Shown piece by piece: positions 32,651-43,343 of a DNA stretch of 64,000 nt. A program made the translations under genes and the position numbers. The stretch is from Craspedostauros australis (taxonomy: Eukaryota > Bacillariophyta > Bacillariophyceae > Mastogloiales > Achnanthaceae). The stretch covers positions 744,001-808,000 of the forward strand of contig JAMXDE010000012.1 in NCBI GenBank assembly GCA_026770025.1, in the 5' to 3' direction. The number at the start of each line of letters is the position of its first letter. Position 1 is the first letter of the stretch. Below the pieces are notes generated by a model. It saw only the letters and a list, made by a program, of their open reading frames with translations. It did not search any database and had not been told where the DNA came from.

Positions 32651-35176
32651 TCAAGCTGCGCGATCGTCATCTGCCAGATCACCCATCTGCTGCAGGATGG
32701 TCTTGACTGGCCCAGCGTGAACGCCACTGGCATCCACCGACTCCATCATGTTCGCCAGCACGTGGGCCTTCTCCGCGAGCTCGGCTCGAACTTCAGGATC
32801 GATACCAGCGGCATTATCGTTGTTCACATCGCCTTCAGTTGGGATGTCGTACCGCCGTGATTCCGTCTCTTCGCGAAGCTCGGCATCCATCGCGTCCATG
32901 ATACCCGCCAACGAGGATGACGGAGCTTCTCCGTCATCTTGTTCGCCGTCGTCATCATCATCGTCGTCCACCATCAAATTGAAGTCCTCATCGTAAAAGT
33001 ACTCATCGCCTGCATTGGCTTTGGCTGCACTGGTGTTGTTGTTGTTGTTGCTGGACGAGGAGAGGACGAGCAGATCCTTCTCATCTCCTTTCAGCACGGT
33101 GTGGACGAGGTTCAACATGACTCTGGGGTTGAGCGAGAAGTTATCTGACTGAGTGGCATCGCCTCTGAGCTGTCCAGGTTGGGCCGAAGATCCTCCCGAG
33201 TTGGATGGATTGCAACCATCGCTCTTCTGTTCCTTATCCTCTTCCTCCTCCTCTCCTACCACTTCAATGATCGGCGATTTCTTCTGCTGCTTTGTTACTG
33301 CGGGCCCATCCTGAGATCCAACACCTTCGAAACCGCTGGATTCGACCATGAAGTCTTGGAATTTGCCAAGCATCGCGTTCAGACCATTCGGGTTTTCACC
33401 GTCGAGCATTGCACCGCTGTCGCCGGTCACCTTGGGATTTTGCATGTCGCTTCCCTTCAGCATGCCGCTACCGAAGGCGCCAGATGCCGCGGCATCCTTG
33501 AGATTCTGCTCAATGTCCATCCAGGCTTCGTCGGTGTCGACTTCTGTCGCTCGTGGCATCAAATACTTTTCAGACATGCTGTCATCTTGCTCATCCCCAG
33601 ACGTATTCCCAGATTGAGTATTGCGCTCGCTCATCCCGCTGCGTAGCTGTTGCGAAAGCGTTGTGTCCGGGTGCGAATGCAACGTTAGATTGTCCTTTTC
33701 ATCGAAGAAGACCGGGCATTTGAGGATCGGCTCAATGTTGACGCTGGCGTTGTTGGGGCCCTGCTGGAATGCTGTCATGATCCAGTTCAGGTCGCCGCCG
33801 ATGGTGCTGGAAGCAACGATGCTGGGGCTGCATTCCTTGCTGATCACGGACCAGTTGGCCACACGCTGTTCCATGCTGGCCTTCTTCGATGGACATTGAT
33901 CAGCCTTGCGCTCTGTGCTCCCGCTCGTTGCTTCATCACCCGAAACAGCGCGGTTGTCGCTTTTGTCCTCGACAGAATTCACGTTGGTCGCGCTTGCGGA
34001 GGATGACACCGTCGCTGGCGATTTTCTGGTGAGCAGTCGGTCCAGCCCCACCGTGAGACGAACTCCCATTTGCAAGGCATGGTTCAAATGTGGCGTTGCC
34101 TCCATGGAACATTGGCGCTTGTACCGTTTGACCTCGACGCTGAGCGGCTTGATGGGTATGCAATTCTCAGATTCCCACACCGGTGATTCCATGGTTCGCA
34201 GCATGGCGTACGTGGTGCGCGTGAAGGGATGCGTCGTCCACACCCAATCCTGGTACTTCTCAAAAAATCCCTGCGTGCTGGAATCTTCTGTATCATTCGC
34301 CACGGGCAGGCGCATGGTGCTGCAGAAGGATCCAGCCATAGTGTTGATCAGATCGGGCCGTTGATCCATGAGACGAGCGAGCGAACGCGGCACGACCAGC
34401 GGCGTTTTGTGGGTTTCGGAGGCTCGTTGACCGACGATATGCAGCCATCTCCGCATGCCTTCGTTCAATTTCGTCGGCACATTGAGTGAGGATGCGGCAG
34501 AGTCATTCAATGCCGAGATGGCATGCGGAAGCGTTGCGTGCGGTTCCTTGATGAGCTTGATCTGGCCATGATGAATCCAACAGGCATGCCGGTGTTGATC
34601 GGAAGAGCTTTGATCGAACCAGTCCGGCACATGCTCCGCCATCTGAATCAACATGACCTGGCCATCATCCAGATCCCAGCACGAGATGGCCAGGCTGGAG
34701 GCAGGTTCGAAGTCCTGTCGGTTGGTCATCTGCACCATCAAGCGGATGGCCATCCATTCATCGAGCACGTTGGCTCCGTAAGTGCAGATCGCGCGCAGGT
34801 GAGGGATGCCCTGCGTCACGTGGATACCAAAGACCGGGCCATCCCCACCGATGATCCATGAAAACGGAACGTCCGTTGATGGCTTGGAAACGGCTTGATG
34901 CAGGAACTCGTTGCATTTCTTCGCCAGATTCGCGTACTGTAGCAGCACTTCTGGCGTGTTGTAATTGCGACCCTTGTGAGGTGCACTGTCATTCCCGCCA
35001 ACGGCAACGTCGAGCAGGTAGACATCCAGAAGAACGGCGTTGTAATTCCCACCTGCTGCTCCTGCTGCTGCCACCAGCGATGGCGTTGCTCCGGAAGACT
35101 GCTGATTGCTGTTTTGATTCTCATGCTGTTCTCGTTGATGGCGTAATGCCTCCTCAAGCAGAGATCCTGCCTCCAT
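32651..35176 (-). CDS. Ecdysoneless/SGT1 (ECD) family protein
   Basis: A single-exon gene of 841 residues with ATG at 35176. The N-terminal 350 residues match the ECD family: FSWIIGGDGPVFGIHVTQGI, NVLDEWMAIRLMVQMTNR, WDLDDGQVMLIQMAEHVPDW, then HACWIHHGQIKLI and RSLARLMDQRPDLI, with a second conserved block LNHALQMGVRLTVGLDRLL. The C-terminal half is acidic and low-complexity (poly-Asp, poly-Asn, poly-Glu) and ends with the conserved GPVKTILQQMGDL. In animals and fungi the family links to R2TP chaperones, pre-mRNA splicing and transcription of glycolytic genes. It is distinct from the co-chaperone also called SGT1. Human ECD is 644 residues; the excess here is acidic linker. Confidence 0.85.
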   Translation of the reverse strand: MEAGSLLEEALRHQREQHENQNSNQQSSGATPSLVAAAGAAGGNYNAVLLDVYLLDVAVGGNDSAPHKGRNYNTPEVLLQYANLAKKCNEFLHQAVSKPSTDVPFSWIIGGDGPVFGIHVTQGIPHLRAICTYGANVLDEWMAIRLMVQMTNRQDFEPASSLAISCWDLDDGQVMLIQMAEHVPDWFDQSSSDQHRHACWIHHGQIKLIKEPHATLPHAISALNDSAASSLNVPTKLNEGMRRWLHIVGQRASETHKTPLVVPRSLARLMDQRPDLINTMAGSFCSTMRLPVANDTEDSSTQGFFEKYQDWVWTTHPFTRTTYAMLRTMESPVWESENCIPIKPLSVEVKRYKRQCSMEATPHLNHALQMGVRLTVGLDRLLTRKSPATVSSSASATNVNSVEDKSDNRAVSGDEATSGSTERKADQCPSKKASMEQRVANWSVISKECSPSIVASSTIGGDLNWIMTAFQQGPNNASVNIEPILKCPVFFDEKDNLTLHSHPDTTLSQQLRSGMSERNTQSGNTSGDEQDDSMSEKYLMPRATEVDTDEAWMDIEQNLKDAAASGAFGSGMLKGSDMQNPKVTGDSGAMLDGENPNGLNAMLGKFQDFMVESSGFEGVGSQDGPAVTKQQKKSPIIEVVGEEEEEDKEQKSDGCNPSNSGGSSAQPGQLRGDATQSDNFSLNPRVMLNLVHTVLKGDEKDLLVLSSSSNNNNNTSAAKANAGDEYFYDEDFNLMVDDDDDDDGEQDDGEAPSSSLAGIMDAMDAELREETESRRYDIPTEGDVNNDNAAGIDPEVRAELAEKAHVLANMMESVDASGVHAGPVKTILQQMGDLADDDRAA

Positions 35177-36218
35177 TTTGCGCTACGCTGATTGCTGACT
35201 GTTAATGGCTGGATGTGGAGTGTCTCGTCGATGAGCGGTCGATCAGGAGTCGATCACGAGCGCAGACACGTGAGGGCAGGTTGGAAGATGGTGGGTAGTC
35301 ATGCGTGTAGCTCATAGAAGCCATGAAATTCCTCACAGAAGTCGCAGCGCCACCACTCCGGCTTGTGCCACTGAGGGTCAATTGTGATGGATGGAACACG
35401 GTATTTACGCTTTCACTTTGGCGCCATTTCTTGTGCGTCCGGAGGAAACTTGGGTGATGGTGACTCGACGGATCGCATCACTCATTGACTACTCAGACTA
35501 AGAACCACCACCGATCCGTGATTTCAAACCTCGCCCCCAACCACAGCCCCCAATTTAAGTCTCTAATCACCCCAAAGAAACCAATGCGCGCGCCTTCCCC
35601 CCACTTTTTCAACCATGGATGTGGCCGTTGGGAATTCTGTCATTCGACAATCAACCGGACATGCTGTTCCTGTGTGGCGACAGTTGTGGCGGTTGTTGCG
35701 GTTGCAGCGGTTGTGGCCGTTGTGGTTTCTCCTTTCCCCTTGACACCGCGTCCATGTTGTCCTCTTCCTTGTGGGTTGGCTGTCGTGACAGTTACGGATA
35801 GAGCACTCTGAGGTTGACTCTCCATGCCTCGGCAGTAGCAGTTCCCAACAATTGGTACGCGCAGATTGGCATCCACTCCGAGTGTTGGCATCATCCTCAT
35901 CATCATCCCGAAGCTGAAGCTGAGGCTGAACGAAACCAAGAGGTCATCCTTGCCACCAGAACCAAAGCACATGTACATCTGCAACGACGACCACGACGAC
36001 GACAACAACTCCAACATCATTCAGCCAAGCACAGCCATCATCAAGCGCGACTTCCCACCCAAGAGCATCTTTCAAACGATACAGCGACCTCCAACCGACA
36101 ACTTCAACGACACCTTGCCTGTCTCTAACCAACACTTGCTGCGAAGGCACAGATATCAAATACATACTCCAACTCTGTACTAGCACACACACACACACGC
36201 CCACACACACACACGACA
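35177..36218. other. Divergent intergenic region
   Basis: Between the ECD gene (-) and the small membrane protein gene (+). Several short frames overlap on both strands without family resemblance. A (CA)n tract lies at its right end. Confidence 0.5.
36184..36213. repeat. (CA)n microsatellite
   Basis: An interrupted CA dinucleotide run immediately upstream of the start codon at 36219, presumably in the 5' leader. Confidence 0.85.
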
Positions 36219-37061
36219 ATGTCCTCGAAAGAGCGGGTGACGACGACCTTCCGGATCATCTCGGTGGTGCTCTACATTGTGAGTAATATCCGAGGACCCT
36301 GCATGGCAGAGTATTGTCTGCGCGGCATTGCGGTGAACTAAGATCTTGCGTCCTGGTCGGACCGTGGAACCACATCCCCGTGCTTTCATGGCGTCGAGTG
36401 TCATTGTTGATGACAACGACCAAGGTGGACGCAATGCAATTGCTCGCAATGAGATATCCCATGCATGTCTCGCTTCTTGCGCGGATCTTCCTCAACCGCA
36501 TTCACCCATCGGACTCATCCTTTCTGAACATCGCTTCCTTGCTCTCATCCCAACGGACCACATACTCGCACATATAATACGATGTTGGTTCTCCATTCTT
36601 TCCATTGGACTCAACATCCATCTTCCAATACTCTCCTGCCAAACCAACCGCAGCTCAATATAGTGGTCGCAGTTCACTTCACCTATCACCATCCGGTGTA
36701 CCTGCACATTGTTATCACCGGGCTGATCACCGTATCATCGCTGCTCATGCTGTGCGTGTGTTTGCAGGCACCGGCACCGGCAGTGGCGAGGCTGGAGAAC
36801 TCAAGGCTTGGAGAAACACTGTTCACATTTCGTGGTCGATACATGATGGATCTGCTTTGTGCCATGTTCCTCTTCGGACTGGGTTCGTGGGGCGTTCTGA
36901 TGTGCATCGCGACGTTGGTCGTCATCTTCGGAATTCGATTCGTTGGGGTGAAGCAGCCGGATGCATTCAATGATATCTTCCGACAAAGCGACATCGAATC
37001 GCAATCCCGCAGCGATTCCTACACCATGGAGGGAACGTTCGACACTGCGCTGTCAAAGTAA
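36219..37061 (+). CDS. Small four-helix membrane protein (COPI-associated-like)
   Basis: Two exons, 36219..36278 and 36654..37061, joined in phase 0 (GTGAGT donor, CCGCAG acceptor), giving 155 residues. The start is MSSKERVTTTFRIISVVLYI. Hydrophobic segments run about 10-30, 36-60, 83-98 and 100-120 (IVITGLITVSSLLMLCVC, then LLCAMFLFGLGSWGVLMCIA). A polar C-terminal tail follows. The layout of four helices, FRGRY before helix 3 and a short polar tail resembles COPI-associated/TVP15-type Golgi membrane proteins, but similarity is weak and the assignment is tentative. The intron is 375 bp. Confidence 0.55.
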
Positions 37062-37414
37062 TGCCCAGCCACTTCCGCATCATCGAGCGCAAAGTTGAGG
37101 CGGCGGGGAAGATTCGACTCCGCTCATTTGATCTCGAACTGGATTGGATTGGATTGGATTAGGTCAGGGTGTGATCGGGTGGATGTAGCAGCGTGCGTTC
37201 GTGCGTGCGCGCGCCTATTATATGTACTATATTAATAAGAGTGGATAGATCAGTGGACGACGAAGTGAATGATACAGTGAATGGTAGTGACGGGTTGGCG
37301 GACCATCGAGATGCACCCTGTGGCGCTTGTTTCGTATGAAGCATAAACCAATCGAGAACGAGGCAGGTGGAGAAGACAGAGTCATCAACGAACATGAATC
37401 ATTTGACAATGAGA

Positions 37415-37792
37415 TGAGGCAAGAACGACCGTGGCTGCCCATCTTCAGGCACGACACGGCAGTGTAACGAAAAACTGTGCGCTCCTCCAGACTGCAGCAA
37501 GAGTGTGAACGAAGCAATCAACTATCAACCAACCAATGTCCCACATCCTCACGCATTCAGCAACGTTGTGCACGCACACTGTGCAAACCTGAGAGAGCTG
37601 GGCGCAGTTATGGACGGATTGATGGAACTGAACGCTTCATTTCACAAGACGTGCGATGTGACCATCGGTATCTCCTTTCCTGCATGGTCATGTTGGATGA
37701 GCAGATCAAGTCCAACGACACATGCGACAGGGAGAAGAGGAAGTGCACTCATCTGAAGCAAGTCGTGCCGCCAAGGTACGCAGCCTGCTCAA
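37415..37792 (+). pseudogene. Unresolved coding-like stretch, two frames
   Basis: Frame 1 is open from about 37415 and reads cysteine-bearing sequence (CNEKLCAPPDCSKSVNEAIN, then VMDGLMELNASFHKTCDV). Just past 37670 the sensible reading appears to shift to another frame (MVMLDEQIKSNDTCDREKRK then CTHLKQVVPP), which ends at a possible donor (AAG|GTACGC, near 37775). Both segments have amphipathic, coding-like composition and no family resemblance known to me. The switch is too abrupt for an ordinary intron, so this could be a small multi-exon gene, a frameshifted relic or chance. No start codon is fixed. Confidence 0.25.
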
Positions 37793-38639
37793 ATGGCAGC
37801 GCCAACATACAAGATGCAAGATTGTATGGTGCGAGAACAAAGCGGTTCCTGTGGACAGGTGCGCGCAAGCTCGAACCCAGCGAGGGGCAAAGCCGACGAA
37901 ACACAAGAGGACGCAACAAAGAAACAGTCAAACTCGGAGGAGTGAAGCTGGGATGTCATCGCCGCTCTCCAACAAACGCTTCGCGTGGCATCGATCGGCG
38001 ATTCTTAAAGTACATTAGCACACTCCACAAGTTGCTGCAGAAGTGTTGCAATGCGCTCTATCTCATGTATTATACTATTGTAGATGATCCAGACCACTGT
38101 ATGTATTATACCACATAGGGTACATCTGGCATGATCCTTCATCGTGACCATCATGCTCTTCCTCTCTCCAAGCAGGGTGAGAATATCCCTCCTCTCTGAA
38201 CAAGGTAGGGTACTGCTATATATTATATGTGGAGCAGAATGGGTCGTAAGGCGCTCCTGCCTGTCCTCTTCTTGTGTTGGGGGTCGCCAACTTGAGTCGA
38301 AGTAGTCATCTATACATGGAACGGGTCATTTTCGCGCTCGTCGAGAGAGATGGCGAAAACGCAAAAATCCAACGCTCTCTGCACATCTCGCGCTGGTGGC
38401 AATACTGCTCGTGGGACTACGAGCTACAGCCAATACGCGTGCTGCGCGACAGCAACGCGCAGCGTGGACACACACGGAGCGCGCGAAGCATGGCGCGATC
38501 TGCTGATAGATTGTGCCATCCTCACCAAGAGAGCTCCTCGGCCACTGTGGCGACAATTCTCTCCTCAACCTCGTGATCCAATCGCAGCAATAGAGAAGCA
38601 TTATAATTTTATATTGCAGAGCACTCTCCCTCCAGAGAG

Positions 38640-38697
38640 AATCAGAGGCATCAGAGGCATCAGAGGCATCGAAGACAGCGAAGACAGCGAAGACAGC
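38640..38697. repeat. Two adjacent 9-bp tandem repeats
   Basis: Three copies of agaggcatc are followed directly by three to four copies of gaagacagc. They lie upstream of COG2 in non-coding DNA. The 9-bp periods keep a reading frame open, but no coding gene is supported. Confidence 0.8.
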
Positions 38698-38933
38698 CAA
38701 GACAACAGGTGGTTGGAGATCGTCGAGTGCACATTCAGGACGTCTCGCTGAGGAGGGGAGTCGGCGATATCGCTTCGTCTGGAATTGCGACCGCAGCCCA
38801 AATCAAGAGCTCGTGCCAGCATCCCACAACGGCGGCTCGTGGAAGTATCATATTGGTGTTATATAGTGTTATATAGTGTTATATAATAGAATATAATACA
38901 TCATTGCCCAGGGAAAGGCGACTTGGCTGAACC

Positions 38934-41900
38934 ATGACGAGTGCATTGCCAGCGTCGGCTTCCTCAGGAGCCATGGCCGCGTCCGTTGTGCCCATGTCGA
39001 CCTCCGGATTGGAGGTGAAGCTGCGCGAGCTGAAGAACCAATCCAACAAGCACAGCCAGGCCTTGACGCAGAAGCTGGCATCCTCCCAGTCAGGGCAGGA
39101 CCTGCTGCACATCGGCACCAGCCTGCAGAGCCTGCCATCGGATTTGCATGCCATGCTGCAGCAGCTGCACTCCGTCGTATCCTCGGCCGAGTCCGCGGAG
39201 ACCAAGTTCCTGCAGCAGCTCAAGGATGTGGTCCAGACGGGGATGGACATTCGGCAGGAACAGCGCAGGATTGCCCAGGCGATGGAGTGTGCGCAGCTCT
39301 ATCGCGACATCCAGGCCGGGGAGAGCATCCTCCAGCTGGAGGCATCCCGCCGACGCTCCAACATGCCCTTCGGGGGCTTCCAAGTGCCCGCAGGCTCTGC
39401 GAATGGAAGCAAGCCTTTCAGCATGGGGGGAGATTTGTCCAACACCATCGCAACAGGTACGTCACGGAAAGCATCTTGTGCCATACATGTATGCGTGTAT
39501 GCATCACATGCTCGCGGAGTAGGGTGCAATATCTCGGTTCTCTGTGCTGCAGAATCGATGAGCACTTGTGGATGGCCCATCTTGGGTGTGGGATCTCTGC
39601 AAGGCCCTGCGGTTTCCATGGATGACCGCGTCCATGCATCTCATGCGTCACACTCCACGCATTCGCTCATCCACTGTGGTCTTCACGTTGTCCTCAATGC
39701 TACTACTCTACTGCGATCCCGAGTGCGGGATTGTCGTACTCATGTGTCTGGTACGGCGCCTTCTTGCCTCATAACAAAAACTGCGACTGCCACCTTCAGT
39801 CGAACATGTGGCATCCTTGGAGAGGTGTGCACACATCGTGTTGGCCGCAACCCAAGAACTGCAGGTGTACACGAAGCCAGCAATGTCCAAAATGAACTTC
39901 CCCAAGATCGGCGACGCCACCGGTCTTCAGCATAGATCAACTTCTGGAGGATCTGCGCCATCATCCATCCCCTCGCTCAAGGCACATCTGGATGAGGATC
40001 CCGAAAGAGCGCATTTCCTCATGAAGCTGGCACCGCGAATCCGGAGACTGGAGTCAGGCGCTGCGATCGCGCTGACGCATCGATTCGAGGAGGCGCTCAA
40101 GATCCTGCAGAGACAAGGGCAGGATCGAGAAAACGAACAGGGACAGGAGCAACCCGCAATCCAGTCTCAGACGAGCAACAGGGAGCAGACACCGGGTGGA
40201 ACCGATGGTCTGAATGATGCGGAGGCATCTGCAACCCCATCGCCACCCTCGTCGTCGCCGCCGCAGCAACCGGCCGACTCGGAGACAGCCATTAACCATC
40301 AACGGCAGATGCTCTACTCGCTTCTCCTGATCGTGATTGGCCAATGCATGCGTGGGCTGACATTGCTAGGCAGAGCAAAGGACGTCGAGAACAGCTTCGC
40401 TCGCGTGGCCATCATGCCGCTCATTCGATCCAAAATGTACATGGGAAGACTGGATGAAGGAGGACCGCGCGGCGAATGCGCGGGCTTGCTGTCGTTGCTC
40501 GAGGAATTGACGCAAAGCATTTCCAACACCTTTGGTGGCGTGCTTGAGCTGGCGGAGTCGATCTTCAAGATTGCCGCAGACGTTGACACCATCAGTGATG
40601 GTGGCAAGGAAGATTCGCTCGCGCCTCCTCTCCCAATACCCATGGAAGTCGACTTGATCACGGAGGGCGTGTGGGTGCCCATCGTGACTGCGCTCATGTC
40701 GGACGCAGGTATCAAGATGGCTATCTTCGCACCTGGAATCGCCAAGATCCTTCAGCGTAATTACGTCACGCTAGACAACTTCCTTGCTGGATTGGCCGCC
40801 TCGTTGCTGATATCGAATGCCTCGTCTGTCCCAGCAAAGGAAGGTGCAGCTCCAGCAAGCAACGGTGGGACTGACCCAACGGATCCCTCCACGTCCACCG
40901 CTCTGGTTGGCGCAGACAGCACAGAACAAGCATCGCTGGCAGAGAGCTTGCTGCAAGCAACGCCCAAGCTATCGATCGCGTCAATCAAGGAAGCGCAGCG
41001 ACGGATCTTTTCCCATGTCAAGACAGAAGAGTTCTCAAAGAGGTGGAACCTGCCAATCTACTACCAGCTGCGATTTGGTGACTGTTGCAATCGTCTCAAC
41101 GCAGCGATTGAAGGCACGACGCGGGGTGGTTGGAGCGCGATGGTTTTCGCTGGAACGAGTGTCGAGGCTGAGCCGTCAACAACGGGCAAAGTCAACGCAA
41201 GTGTTCACAAGTTCTCGCTGTCGCTATTCCGAGAGGCCTACGATATTCTGATGGCGTTTTGGCGGCAGGATGTCGTGCTGCGGCCTCTCACCCACCGATT
41301 CTTGCGAGGATCGGTGCAGCTCATCGGGCGACTTCTGGCCTTCATCGAGGATGGCCTGGAGGGGAAGGTGTTGTTCGGCGAGGAGGTTTCGAACGACTCC
41401 AACGGAGTGAATGGCAAAGACGCCAACGCAGCATCAACTCAATACCCCAACATGACCTCCTACAGCTGGGGGAAGAGCGAATTGGATATCGCATGCGTCA
41501 CCTGGGAGCTGTCCGTGCTGGAATCCATGTTGCAACAGAACCTGGTGCCAATGATCTGTTCCGTCCTGACGACTGATGGAAAAGACACACGTCGAACCTC
41601 GGATGCGGAAGACTTGCAGGATGCTATCTCGGCCTTCATGGCGGACGCATGTCAAAACATCCAGCCCATCGTCGCGAAGGGGTGGGATGAGAAAATCGTT
41701 GATGTCATGATCGAGAAATGCAAAGGACCCTTGGCCGCTGTGAAGGGAGTTGCGGCCACGTACCGCATGACTAGACGCCCGCCACCGGATCGGGCCTCCC
41801 ACTTCGTCTCCACCATCCTTCGCCCGCTGAAGGAATTCTCTGCCGAATTCGTCAACCGCACACCTCCCTCCGTGACAGGTCAGTGGAAGACGAGTATCGT

Positions 41901-42174
41901 TGCCACCATTTCCAACGAGTACGCAAATGCGACCAGAGACCTGCTGGAAACCGTGCAAAAGACGGAGGCCGCGTTGCAAAGCCGTCGTGCTCGACGCGCG
42001 GCAGCTGGTGGGATCAGCGATGGAGACAAGGTGAAGCTGCAGCTATATCTAGACTACAAGGAGTTCCTCAACGCAGTCAATGACGTTGGCGTGGATCCCG
42101 CGAATTGTGAAGGGATCAACCGACTTCGGGCACTCACAGAAGAAGGCGCTTCCCTCATGACCGAGAACAAGTAG
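38934..42174 (+). CDS. COG2: Conserved oligomeric Golgi complex subunit 2
   Basis: Two exons, 38934..39456 and 39800..42174, joined at a split codon (G|TC) by a 343-bp intron; 965 residues. The N-terminal exon is helical with a coiled-coil stretch (LEVKLRELKNQSNKHSQALT). The middle and C-terminal regions match COG2: FSKRWNLPIYYQLRFGDCCN, RQDVVLRPLTHRFLRGSVQL, then ILRPLKEFSAEF and ISDGDKVKLQLYLDYKEFLN. COG2 is part of lobe A of the COG tether, which acts in retrograde transport within the Golgi. It is longer than human COG2 (738) because of low-complexity inserts (E/Q/N- and P/S-rich, about 245-300). No transmembrane helix is expected or seen. Confidence 0.9.
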
Positions 42175-43343
42175 AGCACGTTGGAGTTCTCCGCGAGTTG
42201 GCAGAAGAACCTCGCAACTCATGGTCCAGGAAGGGAAGCACAGTGGCGATAGGAGGATATGGTATGGCACAGCATCAACGGCGCAAACTGCGGTGCTGAA
42301 ACACATCCCATTACGTCCAAGCCTGAAAGTGTTCATTCAGATTCGGCACACAAGATAAACAGCAATTGAGTGCCACAGTGCATACGATGCCACCAGGCAC
42401 ACGACGAGGCTCTACACATGCTACTCTACCCGGAAATCATATTGGTACATTTTATACATACATGCCAATCAAACTTAATCATCTGCGGAACAAGGTCGTA
42501 TCGTTGCAACAGCGCTGGCTTCAAGCACACAGCTCCGGTCAGCTATTCCACTCATGCAAAATCCTGTGCTGTGGAGAGATGGGGCAAACGCAATACCTTC
42601 GTTTCATCTACAACCGCGTCAATGGTAACATATGGTACTCTCTGCCAATAGAGAGTAAGAGTCGGACTGCATAGGAATCGCACGCAATCGAGTTCCTGGA
42701 TCCATTTCGGTGCTTGACTTGCGCACACGAATGCTGGCCGCGTCGTCCACCAGCCGCTGGCAACCACGAAGATCTCATCAAAACCCAAAAGGAAGCCCGC
42801 GACTTTGTGTCCGCCATCCTCGAGCAGGATCGGTCACAGGAATCTTGTTCGACGAAGCACACTCGTGTACCAACTGGAGCGGTTTGTGTGTAGGTTTCGT
42901 CGTTTCATTCGTGGTACGTGTCATCGTTTCCTTCCAGGAAGAGAAATCCTGTGAAGGAGAAATAACCGCAACTGAAAAAGCGTTAAACTCTAGCCAATAT
43001 GTACATTACATACTCAATACACGAATATGTATATAAACCTAACAAACAAACAATCAGACACCAGCCTATTGGGATGCAACAATTTTATTAGCAGTGATAA
43101 ACGAGAAGAGCACGACGAACCCAGACCATTTGGCGAGAGAGAGTTCCCTTCGCATGCTCTCCGCGAAGTTGCTCACAAAACTCATGTTGCTTGGTTCTCG
43201 ACATTGCAGCCGCCGTGGGACAACCGTCGCAAGCATCAGAAGCATCATCCGAAGGAACACAACTGACCGATACACACAACGCATCAACAGAAAAGGTTCA
43301 ACCTGAGCCCACGACACTACTGCGCACCAACCAACCAACCACG
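42175..43343. other. Intergenic region upstream of the first giant gene
   Basis: 1.2 kb. No gene recognised. The leader of the giant gene ends in CCAACCAACCAACC just before its ATG at 43344. Confidence 0.5.

Larger units (their letters stand above)
37062..38933. other. Intergenic region with an unresolved coding-like stretch
   Basis: 1.9 kb between two plus-strand genes. It includes the coding-like stretch listed separately, two 9-bp tandem repeats near 38640 and a TATAGTGT repeat at about 38858-38885. Outside these, nothing is recognised. Confidence 0.4.
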
